Shown one piece after another: positions 41,464-48,889 of a DNA stretch of 56,590 nt. The notes beneath the pieces were generated by a model, which saw nothing but the letters and a program-made list of their open reading frames with translations, did not search any database and was not told the origin of the DNA. The position numbers were made by a program, and so were the translations under genes. Source of the DNA: an uncultured Eubacteriales bacterium (GTDB lineage Bacteria; Bacillota; Clostridia; Christensenellales; Aristaeellaceae); the NCBI GenBank assembly GCA_902799465.1, contig CADCAS010000026.1, forward strand, positions 17,998 to 74,587, in the 5' to 3' direction. Positions within the stretch are counted from its first letter, which is position 1. Each line of letters starts with the position of its first letter.

Positions 41464-42819
41464 ATGCCCCGCAAATCCGTCACCCGCGACATGACCCGCG
41501 GTCCGATCCTGAAGCAGATCATACTGTTCTCCCTGCCGCTGATGCTGGGAAACATCTTCCAGATGCTCTACAACACGGTGGACAGCATCGTGGTGGGCAA
41601 CTTTGTGGGCAAGGAAGCGCTGGCGGCGGTGGGCGCCACCACGATGGTGGTGAACATGCTGGTGTTCTTCTTCAACGGCTTCTCCGTGGGCGCGGGCGTG
41701 GTGATCGCCCAGCACTTCGGCGCGCGGGACATGGACCGCCTCCACGAGGCCATCGAGACCACCATGGCCATGACGTTCGTGCTGTGCGCGGCGTTCACGG
41801 CGCTGGGGCTGGCGATGGTGCGGCCCATGCTGCGGCTGATGGCCACGCCTGACGACGTGTTTGAGGACGCGGTGACCTATCTGAGCATCTACTTCGCAGG
41901 CTTTGCCGGGCTGCTGATCTACAACATGGGCTCGGGCATCCTCCGCGCCGTGGGCGACACCACGCGCCCGCTGCTGTTTCTGATCCTCACCAGCGTGCTG
42001 AACATCATACTGGACCTGGCCTTCGTGGTCTGGCTCAAGGCCGGCATCGCGGGCGTGGCCTACGCCACCATCATCGCCCAGGCCATCTCCGCCGCGCTGA
42101 CCCTCGGGCTGCTGACCCGCGCCAGGGACATCTACCGCCTCGTGTGGCGGGACCTGTCCATCAACCTGCCGGTGCTGCGGCGCATCTTCGCCGTGGGCCT
42201 GCCCGCGGGCATACAGTCCGTCATCACCTCGCTGTCCAACGTGTTTGTACAGAGCTACATCAACTTCTTCGGCTCCTCCTGCATGCCCGGCTGGAGCTGC
42301 TACAACAAGCTGGACCAGTTCATCATGCTGCCCATGCAGTCCACCGCCATGGCCGCCACCACCTTCGTCAGCCAGAACATCGGCGCGAATCAGACCGAGC
42401 GTGCCGACCGCGGCACCCTGACCACCATACTGCTGTCCGTGGCCATCACCGGCGGCGTGGGCCTGCTGATTTACATCTTCGCCACCCCCGCCGTCCAGCT
42501 CTTCACCCCCGACACCTCCGTCATCGAATACGGCGTGCTCTTCATCCGCGCCAATACCTTCTTCCTCCTCTTCAACTGCGTCAACCATACCCTCGCCGGC
42601 GCCCTCCGCGGCCGCGGCGACTCCAAGGGTCCCATGTTCATCATGCTCTTCAGCTTCGTCGCCGTCCGCCAGGTCTACCTCTTCGTCCTCACCCGCTTCA
42701 TCGCCAATACCCCCTTCTGGGTCGGCTTCGGCTACCCCGTCGGCTGGATGACCTGCTGCGCCATCGAGGTCACCTACTACCTCCGCCGCTGGAAGCGCAA
42801 GCCCGCTGCATTAACCTGA
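41464..42819 (+). CDS. MATE family efflux protein (third in window)
   Basis: A 451-residue protein of about 12 helices, opening TRDMTRGPILKQIILFSLPLMLGNIFQMLYN, the usual start of Clostridial MATE proteins, with ADSIV-type VDSIVVGNFVGKEALAAVGA. The ATG at 41464 follows AAAAGGAAG; the longer in-frame reading from 41332 runs through repeat DNA. The last third changes to almost exclusive C-ending codons (CTC for Leu, ATC, GTC), unlike the CTG-rich first two thirds. The substrate is unknown. Confidence 0.9.
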   Translation: MPRKSVTRDMTRGPILKQIILFSLPLMLGNIFQMLYNTVDSIVVGNFVGKEALAAVGATTMVVNMLVFFFNGFSVGAGVVIAQHFGARDMDRLHEAIETTMAMTFVLCAAFTALGLAMVRPMLRLMATPDDVFEDAVTYLSIYFAGFAGLLIYNMGSGILRAVGDTTRPLLFLILTSVLNIILDLAFVVWLKAGIAGVAYATIIAQAISAALTLGLLTRARDIYRLVWRDLSINLPVLRRIFAVGLPAGIQSVITSLSNVFVQSYINFFGSSCMPGWSCYNKLDQFIMLPMQSTAMAATTFVSQNIGANQTERADRGTLTTILLSVAITGGVGLLIYIFATPAVQLFTPDTSVIEYGVLFIRANTFFLLFNCVNHTLAGALRGRGDSKGPMFIMLFSFVAVRQVYLFVLTRFIANTPFWVGFGYPVGWMTCCAIEVTYYLRRWKRKPAALT

Positions 42820-42848
42820 TATTATCCTTCATTTAACACCCCACCCCA

Positions 42849-42876
42849 TTGCTTTTTCTTCCCTTTGTGCTATAAT
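42849..42876 (+). promoter_or_regulatory. Promoter upstream of the tRNA-like repeat array
   Basis: TTGCTT at 42849-42854 and TATAAT at 42871-42876 are 16 bases apart. It lies 52 bases before the first 110-bp repeat. No other convincing promoter lies between it and the tRNA gene, so the repeats and tRNA are probably one precursor transcript. Confidence 0.65.
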
Positions 42877-42927
42877 ATTTCATGGTCGTTTTGAGAGAGA
42901 TATTCGCCGCTCTTAAAATAACAATCT

Positions 42928-43257
42928 GGGGCATTAGCACAGTTGGCTAGAACGAACAGTTCTTACTCTCACCCCAACAGCTGATAACCCAAGCAAAACA
43001 GTTTGTAGGTTCTGTACAAAAATCTAAGCCGTAATTTGGGGCATTAGCACAGTTAGCTAGAACGAACAGTTCTTACTATCACCCAATCGGCTAATAACCC
43101 CGAAGAAACAGTTTGTAGATTCTGTACAAAAATCTAAGACATAATTTGGGGCATTAGCACAGTTGGCTAGAACGAACCGTTTTTACTATCACCCCGACAG
43201 CTGATAACCCAGACGAAACAGTTTGTAGATTCTGAACAAAAATCTAAGCCATAATTT
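42928..43257 (+). repeat. Three 110-bp tandem repeats carrying the tRNA-Ala 5' end
   Basis: Units start at 42928, 43038 and 43148, exactly 110 bases apart, and the tRNA gene starts at the next step, 43258. Each unit opens with the first 23 bases of the tRNA (acceptor 5' strand and D arm; unit 2 has one change). It then departs: AGAACGAACAGTTCT can form a hairpin in place of the anticodon arm, and further on TTTGTA pairs with TACAAA. Differences among units partly preserve pairing: GTTGGCT with AGCTGAT in units 1 and 3 becomes GTTAGCT with GGCTAAT in unit 2. They encode no protein and lack a T arm and CCA end. Confidence 0.9.
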
Positions 43258-43334
43258 GGGGCATTAGCACAGTTGGCTAGCGCGCTACATTCGCATTGTA
43301 GAGGTCACCGGTTCGAATCCGGTATGCTCCACCA
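43258..43334 (+). tRNA. tRNA-Ala, anticodon CGC
   Basis: A 77-base gene including an encoded CCA. The acceptor stem GGGGCAT/ATGCTCC contains the G3-U70 pair that identifies alanine tRNAs. The anticodon stem is CTACA/TGTAG with loop TTCGCAT, anticodon CGC at 43292-43294, reading GCG. The T arm is ACCGG-TTCGAAT-CCGGT. It marks the border between host-like GC-rich DNA and the lower-GC accessory region to the right. Confidence 0.95.
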
Positions 43335-43341
43335 ACGACGG

Positions 43342-43376
43342 CAGGACTTGATTGCAAGATCAGGTCCTGTTTTTTT
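43342..43376 (+). terminator. Terminator after tRNA-Ala
   Basis: CAGGACTTGAT and ATCAGGTCCTG pair with one mismatch around a TGCAAG loop and are followed by TTTTTTT. Confidence 0.9.
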
Positions 43377-43520
43377 ATGTCAATATACGGTTCTCTTCTC
43401 TGCCCTACCAAACATTCCGAATGCTGTTGAAAACAGGCTTCAATTTTGCTATACTAAACATAACATACTATATCTGTATCAAGCAAAACAGTTTAGCCTA
43501 ATAGGAATTTGGGAGGACAT

Positions 43521-43628
43521 ATGCCTGACATCAAGACAACCGCCGACATTGGCTTTGAGAAACAAATATGGGACGCTGCCTGCGTGCTACGCGGCAACAT
43601 GGACGCCTCAGAATACAAGAACATCGTC
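43521..43628 (+). pseudogene. hsdM: 5' fragment of a type I restriction-modification hsdM gene
   Basis: From an ATG with GGGAGG before it, 36 residues (ADIGFEKQIWDAACVLRG, then NMDASEYKNIV) match the N-terminus of HsdM methyltransferase subunits. The next expected residues (a LGLIFLKYISD type helix) are absent; the DNA switches to an unrelated gene fragment. The rest of an hsdM gene, from about one third into the protein, lies at 48890. Both pieces are GC-rich, unlike the DNA between them. Confidence 0.8.
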
Positions 43629-43764
43629 CTTCAAGGATGCATTCATGGAGGCCCAGAAGCGCCTGACGCTGGAAGGCAACATCGTCATCAGCGTAGGACT
43701 TTTCGGCCACTCCGGTGACGACGAGGTTTGGACCGAAGGTACCAAGGAGATGCTGGACGACATG
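43627..43764 (+). pseudogene. Internal fragment of a deoxyribosyltransferase-like gene
   Basis: The frame reads SFKDAFMEAQKRLTLEGN, then VISVGLFGHSGDDEVW and EGTKEMLDDM. This resembles the region after the GSTR motif in small nucleoside 2-deoxyribosyltransferase-like proteins. Both ends are missing: it begins at the hsdM junction (the two reading frames overlap at 43627) and ends where the frame changes to unrelated sequence. Identification rests on recognition of the pattern only. Confidence 0.5.
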
Positions 43765-43967
43765 CCGTTCCTGACAAAGTTGCTGGTGGCCCGAAGATGC
43801 CGCACTGTTCGGAACTATGGGACGTCATAAGCAGATATATCTACACCGGCCTTCAGGGCGGTTCCATCATGAAGGGCTGGATGGACAGGGAAAACGAGAT
43901 AATCGCCTGTTGCTCCGACGGAACAAGGCCGGTCATTTTCAAGATTGAACGGATCGATTATGAGTGA
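43765..43967 (+). pseudogene. Unrecognised 3' gene fragment
   Basis: In a further frame the text CSELWDVISRYIYTGLQGG, then KGWMDRENEIIACCSDGTRP and IERIDYE ends at a stop at 43967. It looks like the end of a real protein (balanced composition, no low complexity), but I do not recognise the family. No start signal is present; it is joined to the previous fragment. Confidence 0.4.
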
Positions 43968-43996
43968 AATCAATCCGGATTTCAGAGGTGATTGTT

Positions 43997-44923
43997 GTGG
44001 AGCTTTTTCAGGAAATATACGAGGCTGCATTAGCATCCGGATACGACAACTGTGGAATCATTGCTCCAGAGGATATCAGTGATAGCGCAGCCCTTCTGAA
44101 AAAACGAATGGAGGATGTACCATCAAGTATCGGTTTTTACGAGGGCGTCAAAGCCAATTACGAACCGGTAAAAGAACGCTATCCGTGGGCAAAATCCATC
44201 GTTGTGTTGACGGCCGAACATGGGAAATATCGTTTTCCCCCGGAGCTGCGCAAACGGTATGCAAAAGCTTTCTTTCTCTCCCCAGAGGAAGGGCACACGG
44301 AAGCGTATGATCACAGGAAATTTGAAAATTGGATGACCGCTCACGGGATTCGCTGGGAGGAAGGTCACATACCACTACGCTATGTCGGGATGAAAGCTGG
44401 ACTGGGCATTATAAGAAAGAACAACTTTTTCTACACTGACAAGGGCTCTTTTGTGGGTTTGACAGGTTATATCATTGACCGGGAATGTGTGCTCCACCAG
44501 AATATATCGCCAAGACCCTGCGCCGATGCCTGTACCCTGTGTCAGAAGGCTTGCAGAAGTGGTTCTCTGTGTGCGCCATATACGATGGAACCGATGCGTT
44601 GCATCTCTTTCTGGACTACATTCGGCAAAGGGAACGTGCCGCCATTTTTAGAGGAATCCATGTTTGAGGAATGGATCTGTGGCTGCGATAACTGTCAGGA
44701 TGCCTGTCCGCATAACCGTCGGCATAACTGGGACGAAGGCGAGCCGTTTTCTGATCTTGAAGAAATTGCCTCTAAGCTTGTTCCGGGGAAATTGCTGGAG
44801 CAGACCGACGAATTCTTACGAACAGAAGTGATTGCTAAAACAGATAACCACCTGATGCCGGAGGATACCAATGTTTTACGCATAAATGCTGAACGAGCGA
44901 TCAGGAACGGACAGAATGCATGA
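43997..44923 (+). CDS. QueG-like 4Fe-4S double-cluster oxidoreductase
   Basis: About 308 residues. The C-terminal half has two ferredoxin-type cysteine sets (CADACTLCQKAC and CGCDNCQDACPHN) arranged as in epoxyqueuosine reductase (QueG) and corrinoid-linked dehalogenases. The middle has RYVGMKAGLGIIRKNNFFY, the GxxGxxGxxxxxL-type region typical of that family. It lacks the C-terminal HEAT repeats of true QueG and is shorter, so a different substrate is likely. The start is probably GTG 43997, with AGAGG 8 bases before it; an in-frame ATG at 43964 overlaps the upstream fragment. Base composition is clearly lower in GC than the region before the tRNA. Confidence 0.75.
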   Translation: MELFQEIYEAALASGYDNCGIIAPEDISDSAALLKKRMEDVPSSIGFYEGVKANYEPVKERYPWAKSIVVLTAEHGKYRFPPELRKRYAKAFFLSPEEGHTEAYDHRKFENWMTAHGIRWEEGHIPLRYVGMKAGLGIIRKNNFFYTDKGSFVGLTGYIIDRECVLHQNISPRPCADACTLCQKACRSGSLCAPYTMEPMRCISFWTTFGKGNVPPFLEESMFEEWICGCDNCQDACPHNRRHNWDEGEPFSDLEEIASKLVPGKLLEQTDEFLRTEVIAKTDNHLMPEDTNVLRINAERAIRNGQNA

Positions 44924-44963
44924 AAGAAAACGAACAGGTACCGTTTGTGCCGGGAGATGAGTT

Positions 44964-45161
44964 ATGAGCAAATACGAACCACTGTGGAAGTACATACAGG
45001 AGAACAAGCCGACCATCCTGACCTTTAATACTGTGGAGAAGGTTTGCGGCTTTCCGATTGACCACAGTTTCCTGACCTTCAAGAAGGAGCTGGAGACGTA
45101 TGGTTTCAAGATCGGGAAGATTTCCATGAAGGAGAAGACGGTGAATGTAGAGAAGATATGA
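44964..45161 (+). CDS. Small conserved protein, copy 1 of a duplicated pair
   Basis: A 65-residue protein (MSKYEPLWKYIQENKPTI, then VCGFPIDHSFLTFKKELE and GFKIGKISMKEKTV). The protein at 48427 is about 75 percent identical. It resembles small DUF7662-like proteins that open with SKY(E/D)PLW; I am not sure of the family. It is soluble and basic at the C-terminus. The two copies bracket the DUF4180 and flavoprotein genes. Confidence 0.65.
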   Translation: MSKYEPLWKYIQENKPTILTFNTVEKVCGFPIDHSFLTFKKELETYGFKIGKISMKEKTVNVEKI

Positions 45162-45189
45162 AGGGAATTATATTTGAGGAGTGATAAAC

Positions 45190-45555
45190 ATGAATTTTGA
45201 AAAGATAGAGAGAAACGGAAAAGAAATAGCGGTTGTCCGCAGCGATGATAAAGTCATCACTGACACACAGTCGGCAATTGATCTGCTCATGACGGCAAAG
45301 TATGACGCAGGCACAAAATTACTGGCGGTCAACAAAGAACTGATTTGCAATGAGTTTTTTATTCTCAGTTCCGGTGTGGCTGGTGAAATCCTGCAGAAGT
45401 ATATCAATTACGAGGGCAAGCTGGCGATCTACGGAGACTTCTCCGTATACACCAGCAAGCCGCTGCATGACTTCATTTATGAGTCAAACAATGGACATGA
45501 CTTTTTCTTTGTGCCTACAGAGGAAGAGGCTGTGAATAAACTGGCGGAGGCGTGA
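45190..45555 (+). CDS. DUF4180 protein
   Basis: A 121-residue protein matching the DUF4180 pattern along its length: AVVRSDDKVITDTQSAIDLLM, then CNEFFILSSGVAGEILQKYINY, KLAIYGDFSVYTSKPLHDFIYESN and FFFVPTEEEAVNKLAE. The family's function is unknown; members are often found next to small transcriptional regulators. GAGGAG lies 8-9 bases before the ATG at 45190. The stop overlaps the region of the next start. Confidence 0.85.
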   Translation: MNFEKIERNGKEIAVVRSDDKVITDTQSAIDLLMTAKYDAGTKLLAVNKELICNEFFILSSGVAGEILQKYINYEGKLAIYGDFSVYTSKPLHDFIYESNNGHDFFFVPTEEEAVNKLAEA

Positions 45556-45557
45556 TC

Positions 45558-45935
45558 ATGATCCCGGAGGCCTCTATAAGAGGATATACCGATTACAACG
45601 CGCAAATGTTTGACCGCTGGGTGTCGGAAGGCTGGGAATGGGGACAGCCTATCTCCCACGAGACATATCTCAGGGCACAGCAGGGCGAATGGAATGTGGT
45701 GCTGACGCCGAATAAGCCGGTTCCGCATGTGTGGCTTGGTAAACTTGAGGGCAAGCGGGTACTTGGCCTTGCTTCCGGCGGTGGTCAGCAGATGCCCATT
45801 TTTGCTGCACTTGGAGCAGAATGCTATGTGCTGGATTATTCGGAGAAACAGCTTGCTTCCGAACGGGCAGTCGCAGAGCGGGAGGGCTATGAGATTCAGA
45901 TCGAGAAGGCGGACATGACAAATCCGCTCCCGTAG
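45558..45935 (+). pseudogene. Truncated SAM-dependent methyltransferase
   Basis: About 125 residues. NVVLTPNKPVPHVWLGKLEG and the SAM-binding motif VLGLASGGGQQMPIFAALGA followed by VLDYSEKQLASERAVAE are clear for a class I methyltransferase of normal length about 240-250. It stops right after motif II (ADMTNPLP), so the catalytic half is missing. The next bases, in another frame, are the tail of a flavodoxin-like gene, so a deletion joined the two. GGAGG precedes the ATG at 45558. Confidence 0.8.
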
Positions 45936-46081
45936 AAGCGTATGAAACGCTGCATATGAAGAATTACGACAAGTTCCATTTCGGCACAGTTGACATAGAG
46001 AGACGATTTGAATTGAGAGAAAAGCAGTTTCCGTTGGATTTGGAAAAGGCTTATGAGCTTGGAAAGAAGGTATGTTTGTGA
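45932..46081 (+). pseudogene. 3' fragment of a flavodoxin-fold reductase gene
   Basis: The frame reads VEAYETLHMKNYDKFHFG ... REKQFPLDLEKAYELGKKVCL and stops. The ending DLEKAYELGKKVC parallels DLDKAYELGRRMCQ and DLQNAYELGKRLCQ in the next two genes, so this is the tail of a third paralogue whose front was deleted together with the end of the methyltransferase gene. The stop overlaps the next start (GTGA). Confidence 0.8.
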
Positions 46082-46737
46082 AAGCGGTATTTATCAACGG
46101 AAGTCCTCGCAAGGGCTGGAATACCCATAAATTGATGGTGAAAGCATCTGAAGGAGCAAAGGATGCAGGTGCGGAGGTTCAGTTCTTTGACCTCTATGAT
46201 CTGGAGCCGTTCACCGGATGCCGGAGCTGTTTTGCTTGTAAAATAAAAGGCTCCAAGACTGCCGGAGCCTGCACCTATCCTGACGGTCTGAAACCGGTTA
46301 TGGATGCGGTGAGAGATGCAGATGTGCTGGTAATTGGTACACCGGTCTATCTTGGAAAGATGAGCGCACAGCTGAATCTGTTCTGGGAGCGCCTGATGTT
46401 TACCAATGTCAGCTATAGTTCCTTTGACCATGGGCGCAAGATGGAAAAGCCGAAGCGCTGTGCCATGATCGTCACGATGGGAGCGACAGATGGCCAGATG
46501 CGACAGATCGGTTATGATCAGCAGTTTAACTATTACGGTCAGCAACTCGGATACATGATGGGCGGCAGACCTGCGGAGATGCTCTACAGCAACGATGCCT
46601 ATCAGTTCACGGATTACAGCAAATACAACATCAGCGTTGACCGCGCTGATCCTGTGCAGAAGAAAAAGCATCTGGAGGAAGAATATCCGAAGGATCTGGA
46701 TAAGGCGTATGAGCTTGGAAGGAGGATGTGCCAATGA
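46078..46737 (+). CDS. NADPH-dependent FMN reductase/flavodoxin-like protein 1
   Basis: A 219-residue flavodoxin-fold protein: KAVFINGSPRKGWNTHKLM (FMN phosphate loop), then CRSCFACK (cysteine pair before the flavin) and VLVIGTPVYLGKMSAQLN. It resembles iron-sulphur flavoprotein/azoreductase-like NAD(P)H:FMN reductases. By analogy with the next gene the start is GTG 46078, overlapping the preceding stop, rather than ATG 46072. It is followed by a paralogue with an ATGA overlap. Confidence 0.82.
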   Translation: MKAVFINGSPRKGWNTHKLMVKASEGAKDAGAEVQFFDLYDLEPFTGCRSCFACKIKGSKTAGACTYPDGLKPVMDAVRDADVLVIGTPVYLGKMSAQLNLFWERLMFTNVSYSSFDHGRKMEKPKRCAMIVTMGATDGQMRQIGYDQQFNYYGQQLGYMMGGRPAEMLYSNDAYQFTDYSKYNISVDRADPVQKKKHLEEEYPKDLDKAYELGRRMCQ

Positions 46738-47378
46738 AGGCGATATTCTTAAACGGCAGCCCGCGAAAAAACTGGAACACCCACAAGATGCTTCTGGAAG
46801 CCGAGCGAGGTGCAAAGGAAGTAGGAGCGGAAACGGAGCTCATTCATCTGTTTGACCTCAGCTTTACCGATTGTAAGAGTTGCTTTGCCTGTAAGCTCAG
46901 GGGAAATAAAACGAACGGCATCTGCGCCATCCGGGATGAGCTGCGGCCTGTGCTGGAGAAGATCCATGAGGCTAACGCTGTGGTTATTGGGACACCAATC
47001 TACTACGGCGACCTGACCGGCGAAGCGGCATCGGTCATCCATCGCATGCTGTTCCCGACGATGCACTACGAGGATGACAACACGCATGATGAGCTGCTCC
47101 CAATCAAGAAAAAATGCGGACTGATCGTCACCGGGAATGCAACCACCATGCATATCAAAATGGGTGGTGGCGCGGCCTTCAAGAACACTGCCAAAATGAT
47201 CAGCATGATATTCGGTAGCTGCGAAACGTTGTATGCCTGTGATACTTATCAGTTCACCGATTACAGAAGGTACTATGCCGGGATGTTCAATGAGGCACAC
47301 AAGGCCGAAGTACGGGACAAGCAGTTCCCGTTTGATCTGCAGAATGCTTATGAGCTTGGAAAGAGGCTATGTCAATGA
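46734..47378 (+). CDS. NADPH-dependent FMN reductase/flavodoxin-like protein 2
   Basis: A 214-residue paralogue of the previous protein: MKAIFLNGSPRKNWNTHKML, CKSCFACK, and AVVIGTPIYYGDLTGEAAS. The ATG at 46734 overlaps the preceding stop (ATGA), with GGAGG before it. Its own stop overlaps the start of the Old Yellow Enzyme-like gene in the same way, so these genes were built as a tightly coupled operon. A likely role is flavin-dependent reduction of quinones or xenobiotics; the electron donor is not shown. Confidence 0.82.
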   Translation: MKAIFLNGSPRKNWNTHKMLLEAERGAKEVGAETELIHLFDLSFTDCKSCFACKLRGNKTNGICAIRDELRPVLEKIHEANAVVIGTPIYYGDLTGEAASVIHRMLFPTMHYEDDNTHDELLPIKKKCGLIVTGNATTMHIKMGGGAAFKNTAKMISMIFGSCETLYACDTYQFTDYRRYYAGMFNEAHKAEVRDKQFPFDLQNAYELGKRLCQ

Positions 47379-48420
47379 AGACAATTTTTGATAGACTCAT
47401 AATTTCGGGACTGGAAATCAAGAACCGCATAGCCGCTGCATCTGTCGGAAGGAATCTGGCAGACCTTGATGGGCATATTCCGGAGAGCCTTTATGACATC
47501 TACAAGGAACTTGCTGAAGGCGGAGCTGGACTTATCATCTCCGAAATGACCATGGTGTCCGTATATGACTATCCTGTTCCGGGCTTCACCAGACTGCAGG
47601 ATGATGCTGTGATCCCGGAGTATAAAAACTTACAGACATGGTTCATCAGGCAGATGCTCTCATGGTGGCACAGCTTGCCTATGGTGGATATTTCAGGGGC
47701 GGAGCACAGATCATCCCTGATGAAATGACCCAGAATGAGCTCAGAGAGGTTGTTCAAGATTTCATTTCTGCGGCAGTCCGTGCCAAGAAAGCGGGCTTTG
47801 ATGGCGTGGAGCTTCACTGCGCTCATGGCTTCCTGCTCAACAAGATCATGAGTCCTGCGTTCAACCACAGGACGGATGAGTACGGAGGCAGCATCGAAAA
47901 CCGATGCAGACTGACGCTGGAAATCATCCGTGGTATACGTGAGCAGTGCGATGATCTTCCGATTCTGGCCAAGATCAACAGCACAGATGGCAGACCGGAC
48001 GGCATTCGAGAAGAAGAGAGCATTGCCATCTGCAAACTGATCGAAGCTGCAGGAATCGATATCATCGAGGTCAGCGGCATGGATGCTTCTGTGTCAAAGA
48101 TCAAGCCCGGAGACTCTGAGGGATACTTTGCGTCTTTCGGAAAGGAACTGAAAAGGAATATCTCTATCCCTGTAATCTTGACTGGCGGCCACAGGAGCAA
48201 GGAGCACATGGAGCAGATTCTGAACGAGGATGCCTGCGACATGTTCTCTGTAGCCAGACCGCTTATTCGTGAACCGGGCCTGATCGCCAGATGGCAGAAC
48301 GGTGATCTTAGGCCGTCCGACTGTGTCTCCTGCAATATGTGCTATAAAGTGAAAGGCCACAAGTGCATCAGAGGGACACTGCATCCGGACGGAACGATTA
48401 CGAAAAACGAGCGGGAATGA
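47375..48420 (+). pseudogene. Frameshifted Old Yellow Enzyme-like NADH:flavin oxidoreductase
   Basis: The first part (47375 to about 47630) encodes FDRLIISGLEIKNRIAAASV ... GGAGLIISEMTMV and VIPEYKNL, the FMN-binding barrel start. The second (about 47638-48420) continues one frame away: MVHQADALMVAQLAYGG, then AGFDGVELHCAHGFLLNKIMSP, DEYGGSIENR, and a C-terminal CVSCNMCYK. One base inserted near 47632 would restore the frame. The segment between AYGG and IPDEMTQ is also shorter than in typical relatives. The normal family member has about 340-370 residues. An error in the sequence could explain the frame break but not the shortening. Confidence 0.82.
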
Positions 48421-48426
48421 GGAAAC

Positions 48427-48636
48427 ATGAGTAAATACGATCCACTGTGGGAGTACATAAAAAGGAACGAGCCAGAGGTCTTGTCTTTTGAAACTGTAGA
48501 GACAGTCTGCGGTTTTCCCATAGACCACGCATTCCTGACCTATAAGAAGGAGCTGGAGGCATACGGCTTCAAGATTGGGAAGATCTCTATGAAGGATAAG
48601 ACGGTGAAGGTGGAGAGGCAAACTGACACCTTTTAA
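48427..48636 (+). CDS. Small conserved protein, copy 2 of a duplicated pair
   Basis: A 69-residue paralogue of the protein at 44964 (MSKYDPLWEYIKRNEPEV, then VCGFPIDHAFLTYKKELE). The C-terminal tail QTDTF differs. It begins 6 bases after the flavin oxidoreductase stop, with GAGGAA as a weak ribosome site. Each copy follows an Fe-S or flavin gene directly, suggesting duplication together with part of the neighbourhood. Confidence 0.65.
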   Translation: MSKYDPLWEYIKRNEPEVLSFETVETVCGFPIDHAFLTYKKELEAYGFKIGKISMKDKTVKVERQTDTF

Positions 48637-48774
48637 CGATTACCTGCACAATTTAATTATTCCCGCACCTTTTAATTATTCGACCACATTTTAATTATTT
48701 GCCTGTCGCCAGTGTGAGGGAGGGTAAGTTTCTCCGGCACGCATCCCAAACAATGACAACTGCATAAAGCAAAA

Positions 48775-48830
48775 AAGGGCTCCCGAAGCTCTGCTGTAAA
48801 ACACAGCGGAACCTCGGAAGCCCTTGTTTT
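48775..48830. terminator. Large bidirectional hairpin terminator
   Basis: AAGGGCTCCCGA pairs with TCGGAAGCCCTT (one mismatch), and inside it GCTGT pairs with ACAGC. A-tracts before and GTTTT after give T-runs on both strands. It lies 60 bases before the resumed hsdM sequence. The preceding 130 bases hold no gene that I can identify. Confidence 0.8.
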
Positions 48831-48889
48831 CAGTCCTTTTCCGGCACCTATGTACCGGGGAAGGCTTTTTCATTTGTATCAAAGACAGC

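Noticed and set aside
42928..43257. Possible CRISPR-like array
   Set aside because: Units are 110 bp, contiguous and nearly identical along their whole length, so there are no unique spacers; no cas genes lie nearby.
43273..43830. Plus-strand open frame starting inside the tRNA
   Set aside because: Its first 115 codons cross the tRNA, the terminator and AT-rich DNA. Only the short deoxyribosyltransferase-like piece inside it is meaningful, and that is listed separately.
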